From contig CAJKHT010000007.1 of the NCBI GenBank assembly GCA_905199755.1, positions 1 to 58,261 on the forward strand: a DNA stretch of 58,261 nt. Reading direction: 5' to 3'. This document shows positions 19,060-27,985 of this stretch, one piece after another. A program made the position numbers and the translations under genes. Below the pieces are notes generated by a model. It worked only from the letters and a program-made list of their open reading frames with translations, was not told where the DNA came from and did not search any database. The DNA comes from an uncultured Eubacteriales bacterium (GTDB lineage: Bacteria; Bacillota; Clostridia; UBA1381). Positions within the stretch are counted from its first letter, which is position 1; each line of letters opens with the position of its first letter.

Positions 19060-22000
19060 ATGAATAATAATATAATAAGAAATATTTATCGTATTGCCGC
19101 AGTATTTACGGCAGTATGTACTTTGAATTTCGTGCCGGTTCCTGTATCGGCACAGCAGGAGAATGTATATCTGTATGAGGATTTCAACTCCTACCCGACG
19201 AATGAATCGGAAACAAAGCTTGCATATGAAAATTCCGTTCCGTATGTTGCGGATATGGGCGGAAAAAATAAGGGAATACGTGTGAAAACGGGGATTTCCA
19301 AGGGCAAGCTTTCGGCTGTGTGGGATTCTGTTTCGGAAGATACGGTTATAGCATTTGACATAAAGGAGAGCGTTGAAAAATCTGCGGTTGACATAAGTGT
19401 ACTTGACGGCGGAAAATCGGAGATTGTGCTTATAAGTGCTGATGCCGACGGAAACCTGAAAACCTATGACGGAAAGCGTATAGGCGGAATAGGCTTTGAA
19501 ACAACAAGCAATATAGCACTGCGTATAGATTCCGAGGAGGAAGAATATGATGTGTTTGTGAACGGAAGATGTGTGCTGTCGGGCTGGTATCTGCCGAAAC
19601 GCAGTATTAATGTCGGCGGTATTTCGTTTTCGTTCGGTTCGGGAGCGGAGCTTAAATCCGAGGTATATCTCGATAATGTGAGAGCATACAGCGGTACAAA
19701 CGTAAATAAAAAATTCTCACCGTCCGCATACAATGATGAAACAATAGATATTATTGAGCTTGAAAATGCGATGGGAAATACCATAATCACGAGGAATGAT
19801 TTTGAAAGCATCCCCGACGGTCCGGTGGAAAGTCTTTCAAAGTATTGCGATGTGGGAATAAATCTTAAAGGAAACCTCCTGACAAAAAAGACAGAGGGCA
19901 ATAAGGGCTATATCGAGTGGGAAAAAAATCTGGCTGACGATATGCATATGGATAAAAGCTTTTCAAATGATTTGAATTATCTGGTAATCCAGGCAGATTT
20001 CAGATTCGGAAGCTTTGGAGCAACGGTAAATCCGTTTATAATGCGAGACAATGTTTCGGGAGTATCACAGGTGGATGAGGGCCCGCTTTCGATAGATTCG
20101 TCGGGAAAGCTCACCGCAAACGGCTCGATAACCGTTGAGCAGCTGAAGCTCAATAAATGGTATAATATTGCCATTGCGGCAAATTTTCCGCAGCGGACGT
20201 ATAGTGTGTATCTTGACGGTAAGCTGAAAGCTGAAAATGTCAGCTTCAGACAGACAGGCTTTAAAACTCCGAGAATGGTGCGTATATGGGCATACGGCAG
20301 CCTCGGCGTTATTATGGATTTGGATAATTACTTCATATATGAAGCGAAAGAGCCTGTTGAAAATCTTGATGAAATCGAGTCGCAGTGGGTGTCGATTATG
20401 TCTGACGGAACGCGTGAGACGGCAATGCTCAGCGGAAAAACCGCAATTTCAATTGCAAACGGAATAACGTTTGTGAATAATAAACGGGAAAAGAATGATA
20501 AACCCGATGCGCATGACGGAGATTATTATGTAAGCAGAGATACCGCGGCAAAGCTTCTCGGAAATCTTCCGCAGGAGTATGACGGCAGCAATGAAATACC
20601 GCTTAAAGCTGCGGCGGAAAAGGTCGGATTAAAGGTATATGAGAATGAATCGAAATATCTTTTGATATTCTCCGAAAATGAGTTTAAAGCAGACGATACG
20701 CTTATCAGCGAGGTATCGACCTATATGAAAATGGCTGTGCCTGCTGCGGAAGATGTAAAGGCTGATTTTGAGAGAATGAATGTTGCACATCCGAGGGTTG
20801 TTGCCACAAGTGATATGTGGGACAATGTAAAAGAGCTTATAAAGAACGATGAAGAGGTTGCATCATGGCATAAAAAGATTATTGCAAGAGCCGATTCTCT
20901 GCTTAATAAGGAGGTCGACTATTACCATTACGGGTTGCAGCAAAATATCCTCAGTGTGGCGCGTTACTTTAAAGAAAAAATGGAAGCATGGGGTTATGCA
21001 TGGAGAACCACGGGGGACAGAAAATATGCGGATGCCGCATGGGCGGAGTTTAAATCCATATGCGAATTCCCCGACTGGGACCCTACCCATATCCTTGATA
21101 CCGGTGAGCTTTTGTACGGCTCGGCCATAGGATATGACTGGATGTATGATACGTTCACCGATGAACAGAGAAAGATTATAGAGGAGGCAACATTAAGATT
21201 AGGCATACAGGTTGTGCGGAGTGCGTATTACGGAAAGCTTCACACATCTGACAGATTCGGCTCACTTTCGGGCGGAACGTTTGTATGCGGCAGCACGAAC
21301 TTCAATGTGGTGGCAAACGGAGGAATGACGGCTGCATGTGTAGCGTTCGGAGACGTTTATCCCGAAGAATGTTTTGACGGAATTTCAAAGGCGATACAAA
21401 GTCTCGGATATATGCTGCCTAAGTTTGAACCCGACGGCGCATGGGAGGAGGGTCCGAACTATTGGGGCTATACAACGGAGTATCTTGCGAAAATGGTATC
21501 CGCACTTGAAACAGGCTGCGGTACCGATTATACAATATTGTCACACCCCGGTGTGAACAATACACCGTACTATGCAATGTATCTTGATTCATATCAGGGC
21601 ATCAATAACTTCAGTGACTCTGCAAGAGGAATGCAGTGGAATACACCGCAGCTCGGAGCTTTCGGTAAATATATGAATGAAAAGGCTTTTACATATATGA
21701 GATATGCGCAGATAACCGAAAGAAACTGCCAGCCGAGTATGTATGATATTTTATGGTTTGATGAATCCGCAAAGCAGGAAAAGCCTGTTCTTCCTCTTGA
21801 TAATACAGTCAGCGGACTGGATATGATAAGTATACGAGAGGATTGGGATAAATCCGATTCGCTCTATCTTGGCGCTCACGGCGGTAAGAATAATGTTTAT
21901 CATGCTCAGTATGACGGCGGCTCGTATGTGTTCGACCTTCTGGGCGAGCGCTGGGCGGTAGACCTGGGCATGGACGATGCAACATATGTAGGCAATCCTG

Positions 22001-23271
22001 CCTCATCGGTATACCGCGGAAGAGCGGAAGGACATAACATGCTGGTATTTAATCCCGATATGGACCCTGATTTCATACTCGAATCATATACACCGTTAAC
22101 ACGTTTTGAATCGAAACCGAAAGGCGCAATAGCCGTATATGACAACAGTCAGGGCTACAGCAAGTGGTGCAGCTATGTAACAAGAGGTTTTTATGTCGGC
22201 GATGAAAGAAGAAGCATGACTGTACGTGATGAATTTGCCGTAAATGCGGGCAATGAGCCTACGGAGGTTTACTGGAATATGCAGACTCCGGCGGATATAG
22301 AAATTGACGGTCATAAGGCAATTCTGACTATTAACGGAAAAAAATTGCAGGTAGAGGTTTCATCAAATGCGGAAAATTATGAGCTGCTGGCAATGAAAGC
22401 GGAACCGTTGCCGGGAACACCAAACCCCGATTTTATGGCAAGAGATAAGGATAATAAGCTTGTAATAAAGCTTTTGTCAAACGGCGAGGATTGCTATATT
22501 GAGGTTAAGATGTCGGCATTGGGAGAAAAAGCAGCCGAAACGGGAATGATAAATCAGCCGATAGCGGACTGGACATTGCCCGACGGCGAGCTTATAAAGC
22601 GCGGCGATTCCATGCTTAAGAGTATAAGTGCCGACGGCAAGGAGCTTTCCAATTTCAGACCGAACCTTACAAAATACACAATAGGCGTGCTTGATGGAAA
22701 TCCGATGCCGCAGATAACAGCCGCTTCGGATAACGGAAAGGTTGAAATCAAGCAGGCGGAATCAACTGATGACATTACGGTTATAACAGCCTATGATGCT
22801 GGCGGAAACTTTAAAACTGTTTATAATGTCGAATATAAAAAGCTGTCAATTCCGGCAGATGTTTTCGGTATGACGCGTAATGTAGTATATGATTTACAGG
22901 TAAGCTCAACTCCCGAGGAGGCAAACTTCGGAGCAAATATGCTTGACGGAGATTTAGGCACACGCTGGGCATCGGAGGGTGTCGGCGAATCGGCAATATT
23001 CGATTTGGGCAGCGTCAAGGACATTGATGCATTTGCATTCGCGTATGAATGGGGCGATCAGCGTCATTACAGCCTTGAAATTGAGGTATCCGAGGACGGT
23101 GAATACTATGTGCCGGTATGGAGCGGAGTAAGCTGCGGATATACCGATGAATATGAAAAGATAGAGCTTGATGAACGTGTAAAGGGAAGATATGTTAAGC
23201 TTATCGGAAACGGTAATACCACCAATAACTGGAACGGTGTGCGTGAATTTGCAATATTGACGCGCAAATAA
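19060..23271 (+). CDS. Secreted heparinase-like lyase with C-terminal discoidin domain
   Basis: The start at 19060 has AGGAGGT 9 bp upstream, inside the end of the previous gene. An in-frame start at 18952 would overlap that gene by 100 bp. The 1403-residue protein has a signal peptide (ending PVSAQQ), an N-terminal beta module (about 34-215), LamG-like module C (about 237-430), a copper-amine-oxidase-N-like module (about 445-560) and the lyase (about 575-1165). A cadherin-like module and an F5/8-type discoidin domain (about 1260-1403) follow. The lyase shows NFNVVANGGM and H948-A-Q950-Y-D952-GGS, where the first lyase has histidine at the second position. That H-x-Q-x-D form is also found in known heparinase III/PL12-type sites, so activity is expected. 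It probably acts on a related but distinct linkage. Confidence 0.85.
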   Translation: MNNNIIRNIYRIAAVFTAVCTLNFVPVPVSAQQENVYLYEDFNSYPTNESETKLAYENSVPYVADMGGKNKGIRVKTGISKGKLSAVWDSVSEDTVIAFDIKESVEKSAVDISVLDGGKSEIVLISADADGNLKTYDGKRIGGIGFETTSNIALRIDSEEEEYDVFVNGRCVLSGWYLPKRSINVGGISFSFGSGAELKSEVYLDNVRAYSGTNVNKKFSPSAYNDETIDIIELENAMGNTIITRNDFESIPDGPVESLSKYCDVGINLKGNLLTKKTEGNKGYIEWEKNLADDMHMDKSFSNDLNYLVIQADFRFGSFGATVNPFIMRDNVSGVSQVDEGPLSIDSSGKLTANGSITVEQLKLNKWYNIAIAANFPQRTYSVYLDGKLKAENVSFRQTGFKTPRMVRIWAYGSLGVIMDLDNYFIYEAKEPVENLDEIESQWVSIMSDGTRETAMLSGKTAISIANGITFVNNKREKNDKPDAHDGDYYVSRDTAAKLLGNLPQEYDGSNEIPLKAAAEKVGLKVYENESKYLLIFSENEFKADDTLISEVSTYMKMAVPAAEDVKADFERMNVAHPRVVATSDMWDNVKELIKNDEEVASWHKKIIARADSLLNKEVDYYHYGLQQNILSVARYFKEKMEAWGYAWRTTGDRKYADAAWAEFKSICEFPDWDPTHILDTGELLYGSAIGYDWMYDTFTDEQRKIIEEATLRLGIQVVRSAYYGKLHTSDRFGSLSGGTFVCGSTNFNVVANGGMTAACVAFGDVYPEECFDGISKAIQSLGYMLPKFEPDGAWEEGPNYWGYTTEYLAKMVSALETGCGTDYTILSHPGVNNTPYYAMYLDSYQGINNFSDSARGMQWNTPQLGAFGKYMNEKAFTYMRYAQITERNCQPSMYDILWFDESAKQEKPVLPLDNTVSGLDMISIREDWDKSDSLYLGAHGGKNNVYHAQYDGGSYVFDLLGERWAVDLGMDDATYVGNPASSVYRGRAEGHNMLVFNPDMDPDFILESYTPLTRFESKPKGAIAVYDNSQGYSKWCSYVTRGFYVGDERRSMTVRDEFAVNAGNEPTEVYWNMQTPADIEIDGHKAILTINGKKLQVEVSSNAENYELLAMKAEPLPGTPNPDFMARDKDNKLVIKLLSNGEDCYIEVKMSALGEKAAETGMINQPIADWTLPDGELIKRGDSMLKSISADGKELSNFRPNLTKYTIGVLDGNPMPQITAASDNGKVEIKQAESTDDITVITAYDAGGNFKTVYNVEYKKLSIPADVFGMTRNVVYDLQVSSTPEEANFGANMLDGDLGTRWASEGVGESAIFDLGSVKDIDAFAFAYEWGDQRHYSLEIEVSEDGEYYVPVWSGVSCGYTDEYEKIELDERVKGRYVKLIGNGNTTNNWNGVREFAILTRK

Positions 23272-23287
23272 AACGGCAAACAATATA

Positions 23288-23318
23288 TCACAGCGGCGGA
23301 TTTATGCTGCCGCTGTGA
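23288..23318 (+). other. Intercistronic hairpin without T tract
   Basis: TCACAGCGGC (23288-23297) pairs perfectly with GCCGCTGTGA (23309-23318), with an 11-nt loop. It stands 3 bp before the AAAGGAG of the next gene and no T run follows. It is more likely an mRNA stability or processing element, or a modulator of translation of the following gene, than a terminator. Confidence 0.55.
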
Positions 23319-23342
23319 CGGAAAGGAGCTATTAGTATCAAA

Positions 23343-25772
23343 ATGAGAAAAATCAGAAAAATTTTAACGGCAGCTCTGATAAGTATATCTGCAATTGCCG
23401 CTTTAACGCTCACATCATATGCCGAAACAATCCAAAGGGAAATAAATGTGGATTTTCAGGGCTGTGAAGACGGCATAATTGACAATGTTGACATTCAAAA
23501 CGCAAAGGACGGCTGGCAGAGGATAGGCATGCAGTCCGCATCAAAGGGAGAATGGCGCATTGTTGACGGTTTTCTGGGTAAGGAATCGGGAGATAAATCC
23601 ATGAAAATATCGGCGGACGAGACCTCCGGCGAACAGGCACTGCAATTCTTTCCCACAGCGGATATAGCAACCTTAAAGTACGGAAATAAGATAACAATAT
23701 CCTTTGATTTTGCCACCTCCGATCCGGCAAGCGGCTTGCAGTATGTATGTTACCGCGGAAACGGAAACTCGGATACGATATGGATGCTAAGAAACAATGC
23801 AGACGGAATAAGAGTTATAAATAAAACGTATTCTGAAACCTTTACACCGGGGGTATGGTATAACTTCAAAGCGGAATTTATACCGGGTGCGTCATCTACC
23901 GAGATGTACGGCTATATAAACGGTGAATTGTTTACAACGGGAAATATAAGAAATCTTACGGCGGGAAAATTTCAGTGGTTCTATTTTGCGCAGAATTCGA
24001 CCGATCCCTCAGCGTGGTTTTGCGTAGATAACATAAAATATACCATAGAATATGAACTGCCGCCGGATTATTATGCCCCGGAACCCGAAGTGCAGCTTTC
24101 CGCCCAAACACTCACAGAGGCGGAAACGGAAAGAATTACTGTTATTCCGAATGTATATGACGAGGTAAGCAAGGTCGAAATATATGCGGACGGGGAGCTT
24201 CAAAAAATATTTAATAAAGAGCCTTATGTCTGGGAAAATGAGTTCCCGGTGGGCGAGCATGAAATATATGCGGTCGTGACGGACGGCTACGGTAAAACGG
24301 GGCAAAGCACAGCCGTAACGTTAAAAGTGCTCCCCGATACAAGACCGAGACTCACATGCACTCTTGAGGACGGAGCATCGTATGACAGAACAAGACTTGA
24401 CAGGGTATCGGTAAATATAAAAATGTCGGAAGCAAGTATAGAAAATGCGTATATCAATGCAGACGGTGAAAAGCTTGCGGATATAAAGGAGCTTAACGGC
24501 GAATATGATTTGTCGGGAATTTCGATAGGTATTCATGATATATATGTGTATGTTGAGAATAATCTCGGTGAATATTCGGAGCAGTCTTTCAGGATTACGG
24601 CGCTTAAAAGGTTTGAAAACGTTGCATTTGAATCCGATTACGAAAACAGCAACAACTTATCCTATACGGATAACGGAATAGGCTATGTGAGATTTAAAAC
24701 AATAGATGAAGCATACGGAAACAGTATAGTTCTGGGTGCTGACAAAGAAGTTGACGTGTCGAAAGAGGGCGCATGGACATCATTAAATCTTAAAAACTGC
24801 GCAACAATGGCAATTGTTGATGTGGATATGTATGTAAGCGCTGCACGCGGAACAATATTTGCAATGTATTCCACAAGCAGTAACAGAAGAACAAATATTT
24901 TTAAGGTATCCTCCTCAAAAATATCCACATTTGACGGAACACAAAGCTATCCTTTCAGTGCAGGCGAATGGCACCATATTCAGATGGTTATAGATGCCGA
25001 GGCATCGGAATATACCATGTATGTGGATGATGAGGCGGCGCTGAAAAACGTAAAAATAGATGTTCCGGCAGGAAGCAGCATGAGCTGGATAAGAATAATA
25101 TCGCAGCTGCCGGGCGTGCCGGAAACGTATTTCGCTTTGGATAATCAAAAGGTAATGCATGTTTCGTATGCACCGTACATTCAAAAAATCACATCGCCGT
25201 CGGAGAGCGGTGACAACAGAGTATCGGTTAAGGATAACACCTTTACGGCATATTTTTCGGCTGCATTGTCCGGAGTAAGCGTATACCCGTCAAAGTTTTC
25301 ACTTTACACGGACGGCAAGACAATTCCGATTGAAAAGGCGGAGTATGATTCCGAAAATAAATCGGTTGTGTTTACCGTGGGAGAAACGCTGGAGCCGGGG
25401 AAAAAATATCGGCTTACGGTAGGAGAGAACGTTATATTGCCGAGCGGAGATGCATACGGTGAAACACTGTACGGTGACTTTTACGCGGTAAATTCCGCAT
25501 ACGAGGTTGTTTCGCAGAATATGTCGCAAAGCGGAAGCCTGACATGCAATATAAAAAGCTTCAAAGAAAATCCGCAGCAGGTGTATTTACTGGTTAATAT
25601 TTACGATTCGTCGGATAAAATAATAAGCAGGGAAATAAAACAGATTACTCTGAATTACGGTGAAAATCAGATAATGCAGCAGATAACGGGCTGTAATGCG
25701 GAAAACAAAGCCGAGGTATTTATATGGGACAGCTTAAGCGAGCCGACCTGCATTATGCTTTGTGAAAAATGA
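23343..25772 (+). CDS. Secreted multi-domain carbohydrate-binding protein, no catalytic domain
   Basis: This 809-residue protein has a signal peptide (about 1-27) and binding module A (about 30-237). Two Ig-like domains (about 250-335 and 338-428), a LamG-like domain (about 430-610) and an SbsA-type Ig domain (about 615-715) follow. It ends with a beta module whose close AEVFIWDSLSEPTCIM resembles one that recurs at the C-terminus of clostridial glycan-active proteins. I see no hydrolase, lyase or esterase motif. It is the last gene of the operon and may act as a substrate-capturing partner for the lyases and the esterase, which share modules with it. AAAGGAG lies 14 bp upstream, which is rather far. 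Confidence 0.75.
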   Translation: MRKIRKILTAALISISAIAALTLTSYAETIQREINVDFQGCEDGIIDNVDIQNAKDGWQRIGMQSASKGEWRIVDGFLGKESGDKSMKISADETSGEQALQFFPTADIATLKYGNKITISFDFATSDPASGLQYVCYRGNGNSDTIWMLRNNADGIRVINKTYSETFTPGVWYNFKAEFIPGASSTEMYGYINGELFTTGNIRNLTAGKFQWFYFAQNSTDPSAWFCVDNIKYTIEYELPPDYYAPEPEVQLSAQTLTEAETERITVIPNVYDEVSKVEIYADGELQKIFNKEPYVWENEFPVGEHEIYAVVTDGYGKTGQSTAVTLKVLPDTRPRLTCTLEDGASYDRTRLDRVSVNIKMSEASIENAYINADGEKLADIKELNGEYDLSGISIGIHDIYVYVENNLGEYSEQSFRITALKRFENVAFESDYENSNNLSYTDNGIGYVRFKTIDEAYGNSIVLGADKEVDVSKEGAWTSLNLKNCATMAIVDVDMYVSAARGTIFAMYSTSSNRRTNIFKVSSSKISTFDGTQSYPFSAGEWHHIQMVIDAEASEYTMYVDDEAALKNVKIDVPAGSSMSWIRIISQLPGVPETYFALDNQKVMHVSYAPYIQKITSPSESGDNRVSVKDNTFTAYFSAALSGVSVYPSKFSLYTDGKTIPIEKAEYDSENKSVVFTVGETLEPGKKYRLTVGENVILPSGDAYGETLYGDFYAVNSAYEVVSQNMSQSGSLTCNIKSFKENPQQVYLLVNIYDSSDKIISREIKQITLNYGENQIMQQITGCNAENKAEVFIWDSLSEPTCIMLCEK

Positions 25773-25777
25773 TGATA

Positions 25778-25850
25778 AACAAACTTCGCCTTTCGGGTAT
25801 CCCAAAACTAAAGCTTTGACTCAGTTTGTTAATTCCAAAGCTTTTTTCTT
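25778..25850 (+). terminator. Terminator of the polysaccharide operon, with an alternative stem
   Basis: AAAGCTTTG (25810-25818) pairs with CAAAGCTTT (25836-25844) and a T run (25842-25847) follows. A mutually exclusive stem pairs AACAAACT (25778-25785) with AGTTTGTT (25823-25830), which would sit in the loop of the first. Confidence 0.65.
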
Positions 25851-25869
25851 ATCCCCATGAAAAAAGTTA

Positions 25870-25914
25870 AGGCTGTTTAAAAAAGTCAATTTTTTAAACA
25901 GCCTCCTTTTGTTT
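25870..25914. terminator. Bidirectional terminator between the operon and ade
   Basis: A 15-bp perfect stem (25870-25884 with 25890-25904, starting AGGCTGTTT) has a 5-nt loop. It is followed by a T-rich tail on the plus strand and by a T run on the minus strand (A5 at 25861-25865), so it can stop the convergent ade transcript as well. Confidence 0.85.
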
Positions 25915-25928
25915 TATACAGCTTAAAT

Positions 25929-27587
25929 TTACTGTTTAATGAACTCGAATTTTGTTACGTCAAACAGACCACTGTCCGTTATTCTGATTTCGGGAATGAC
26001 AGGGAGCGGTAAAAATGCAAGCGCAAGGAACGGATCAATTCCGCTGTTGACACCGCATTTTCTTGCCGCATCATAAAGCTCGTCATGAAGCTTTATGACC
26101 TCATCGGCAGACTTTACGGACATAAGTCCGGCAGCCTCGAGGGGCAGGTATCCGATAACTTCTCCTTTTGAGCAGACGGCTATTCCGCCGCTTTTGCCCA
26201 GTGTGTTTACTGCAAGCGCCATATCGGTGTCATTGTCGCCCACAACAATGACATTATGCGAATCGTGACCTATTGACGATGCAATTGCCGCATTTTTTAT
26301 TCCGTAATTTGTTATAAAGCCCGTTCCTTTTGTACCGAGATTGTGATGGCGCTCGAACACACACACCTTTGATAAATTGTCATTTTTCGAGGCTGTCACC
26401 TTTTTTGTGATTATCGCATGAGGAACAAGCTCGATTGCCGCAAAGCTTTCGGGCATGCTGCACTTAAAATCATCGGAGGTGACTTCTTTCAGGTGTACGG
26501 TATCCGTCACTTTTTCCGTATATTCCGTATCGAGAATACTTGCGGTAACAATTTTTCCGTTTTCGGCAGCAAGCTTTCCGTCTTTATATACGGCGCATAT
26601 GTTATTCAGTTCAAGGCTGTCGGCTATTACTATGTCTGCCCTGTAGGAGGGAGCGATTGCGCCTTTGTCTCGCAGTCCGTAACACTCGGCAGCATTAAGG
26701 GTAGCCATAATTATTGCGTCAATCGGCTTTATACCGAGTGAAACAGCCTTTCGGATGCAGTAATCTATGCTGCCGTCTTTTGAAATCTCACCTATAAAAC
26801 GGTCGTCGGTGCAAAACATGCAGCGGCGAAGTGTGTACGGTGTTATTCCTGTGTATAATTTTTCAATATCCTTTGAAAGCGTACCCTCTCTTAAGGGTAT
26901 GTACATACCCTTTGAGACCTTTTCGGTAAGCTCGTCAGCAAGTGAACATTCATGATCGGTTTTTATGCCTGCGCATGCGTATGCATCAAGCTCGCTGCCT
27001 GTGAGCAGCGGTGCGTGACCGTCAATTTTGTCACTGCAAAGCTTGCCCAGGGTTTCATCATCGGCAGCGATAATTCCGGGATAGTTCATCATTTCCCCGA
27101 TGCCGAAAAATCCGGGGGCAAGGCGCTTTGTATCGTCGGCTGTGAGTACTGCTCCGGAATGTTCAAAGCCGGTTGCGGGGACACATGACGGCAGCATGAA
27201 AAGTATATCCATAGGTGTGGATTTTGCCGCCGATTTCATGAAATCCAGACCGTTCTCACCGCAGACGTTTGTTATTTCGTGCGGATCTGCAATCGCCGTT
27301 GTAACACCGTGCGGCAGAGTTATATTTGAATATTCCGGCGGTGTAACCATTGAGGATTCGATATGCAGATGAGAATCTATAAATCCGGGAAGAATGTATT
27401 TTCCGGCAGCGTCAATGTTATTTTTGCCGTCATAGCTTCCGACTCCGCAAATATATCCGTCTTTTACGGCAACATCAGCGGTTATGACTTGCCCGGTAAA
27501 CACATCGGCAACATTTCCGCCCTTCAGGACAAAATCAAAGTCCTCCCGACCCATAGCGGCATTTATAAGTTTTTTTATGTTTTTCAT
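25929..27587 (-). CDS. ade: Adenine deaminase
   Basis: This 552-residue amidohydrolase converts adenine to hypoxanthine and ammonia for purine salvage in the cytoplasm. Metal-binding motifs are seen at GFIDSHLHIESSM (H73, H75) and in the later ADPHEITNVCG and GHAPLLTGSELDAY regions. The length is near the roughly 570-residue family norm. It is a single gene on the minus strand, convergent with the polysaccharide operon and sharing its terminator. AAAGGAG is 13 bp before the ATG, somewhat distant. Confidence 0.93.
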   Translation of the reverse strand: MKNIKKLINAAMGREDFDFVLKGGNVADVFTGQVITADVAVKDGYICGVGSYDGKNNIDAAGKYILPGFIDSHLHIESSMVTPPEYSNITLPHGVTTAIADPHEITNVCGENGLDFMKSAAKSTPMDILFMLPSCVPATGFEHSGAVLTADDTKRLAPGFFGIGEMMNYPGIIAADDETLGKLCSDKIDGHAPLLTGSELDAYACAGIKTDHECSLADELTEKVSKGMYIPLREGTLSKDIEKLYTGITPYTLRRCMFCTDDRFIGEISKDGSIDYCIRKAVSLGIKPIDAIIMATLNAAECYGLRDKGAIAPSYRADIVIADSLELNNICAVYKDGKLAAENGKIVTASILDTEYTEKVTDTVHLKEVTSDDFKCSMPESFAAIELVPHAIITKKVTASKNDNLSKVCVFERHHNLGTKGTGFITNYGIKNAAIASSIGHDSHNVIVVGDNDTDMALAVNTLGKSGGIAVCSKGEVIGYLPLEAAGLMSVKSADEVIKLHDELYDAARKCGVNSGIDPFLALAFLPLPVIPEIRITDSGLFDVTKFEFIKQ

Positions 27588-27774
27588 TTGCAGCTGTTAA
27601 CTCCTTTCAATCAACAGGATAAAATACTGTATATTATAGTGTTATTATATATGCAAATTCAAAAAAAATCAATATATATTTCATTATAATTAAACATATA
27701 TGAAAAAAAATACATATAAATATGAATGAACTGTAAATTATGAATATTCATGCATTTCAGAAGCATTTTACTTA

Positions 27775-27803
27775 TTGACAAAGCAATTTTTTGGTGCTAA
27801 AAT
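27775..27803 (+). promoter_or_regulatory. Strong SigA-type promoter of the efflux operon
   Basis: TTGACA (27775-27780), 17 bp, TAAAAT (27798-27803). It predicts a 5' leader of about 175 nt before the first gene at 27986. Confidence 0.8.
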
Positions 27804-27809
27804 ATCCAT

Positions 27810-27945
27810 AGTTTTCAGCTGTACCTGTTGTGGGGACGGGGTAGCAGATGAAAAAAAGTCGGTATTGATTCTGTATTTATACAAACAAAAGAAACGGTTT
27901 AACTCATTTAAGATTGATAAGGATTATTAATCTTTCTTTTTATTT
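27810..27945 (+). promoter_or_regulatory. Attenuator-like 5' leader with short ORF and terminator-like hairpin
   Basis: Downstream of the promoter there is a bulged stem (27819-27825 with 40-47 of the same hundred, CTGTACC with GGTAGCAG). A six-codon ORF then follows (27848-27868, MKKSRY). Next comes an 11-bp stem (27910-27920 with 27924-27934, one G-U pair) followed by TCTTTTTATTT. This last element looks like an intrinsic terminator located before the coding region, so the operon may be controlled by premature termination. Whether the short ORF is translated is inference. Confidence 0.5.
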
Positions 27946-27985
27946 ATAAGATTTATAAAAATTTTACGGTAACGGAGGCAGTGCA

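Larger units (their letters stand above)
27588..27985. other. Divergent AT-rich intergenic region between ade and the efflux operon
   Basis: The ade-proximal half (27600-27720) is very AT-rich. On the minus strand it offers overlapping -35/-10 candidates, including TTGAAT, an 18-bp spacer and TATAAT. I find no purine riboswitch signature there. The other half holds the efflux promoter and a structured leader, described separately. Confidence 0.6.

Noticed and set aside
27588..27700. Purine riboswitch upstream of adenine deaminase
   Set aside because: The region is AT-rich without the conserved purine-aptamer loops or an associated terminator on the minus strand.
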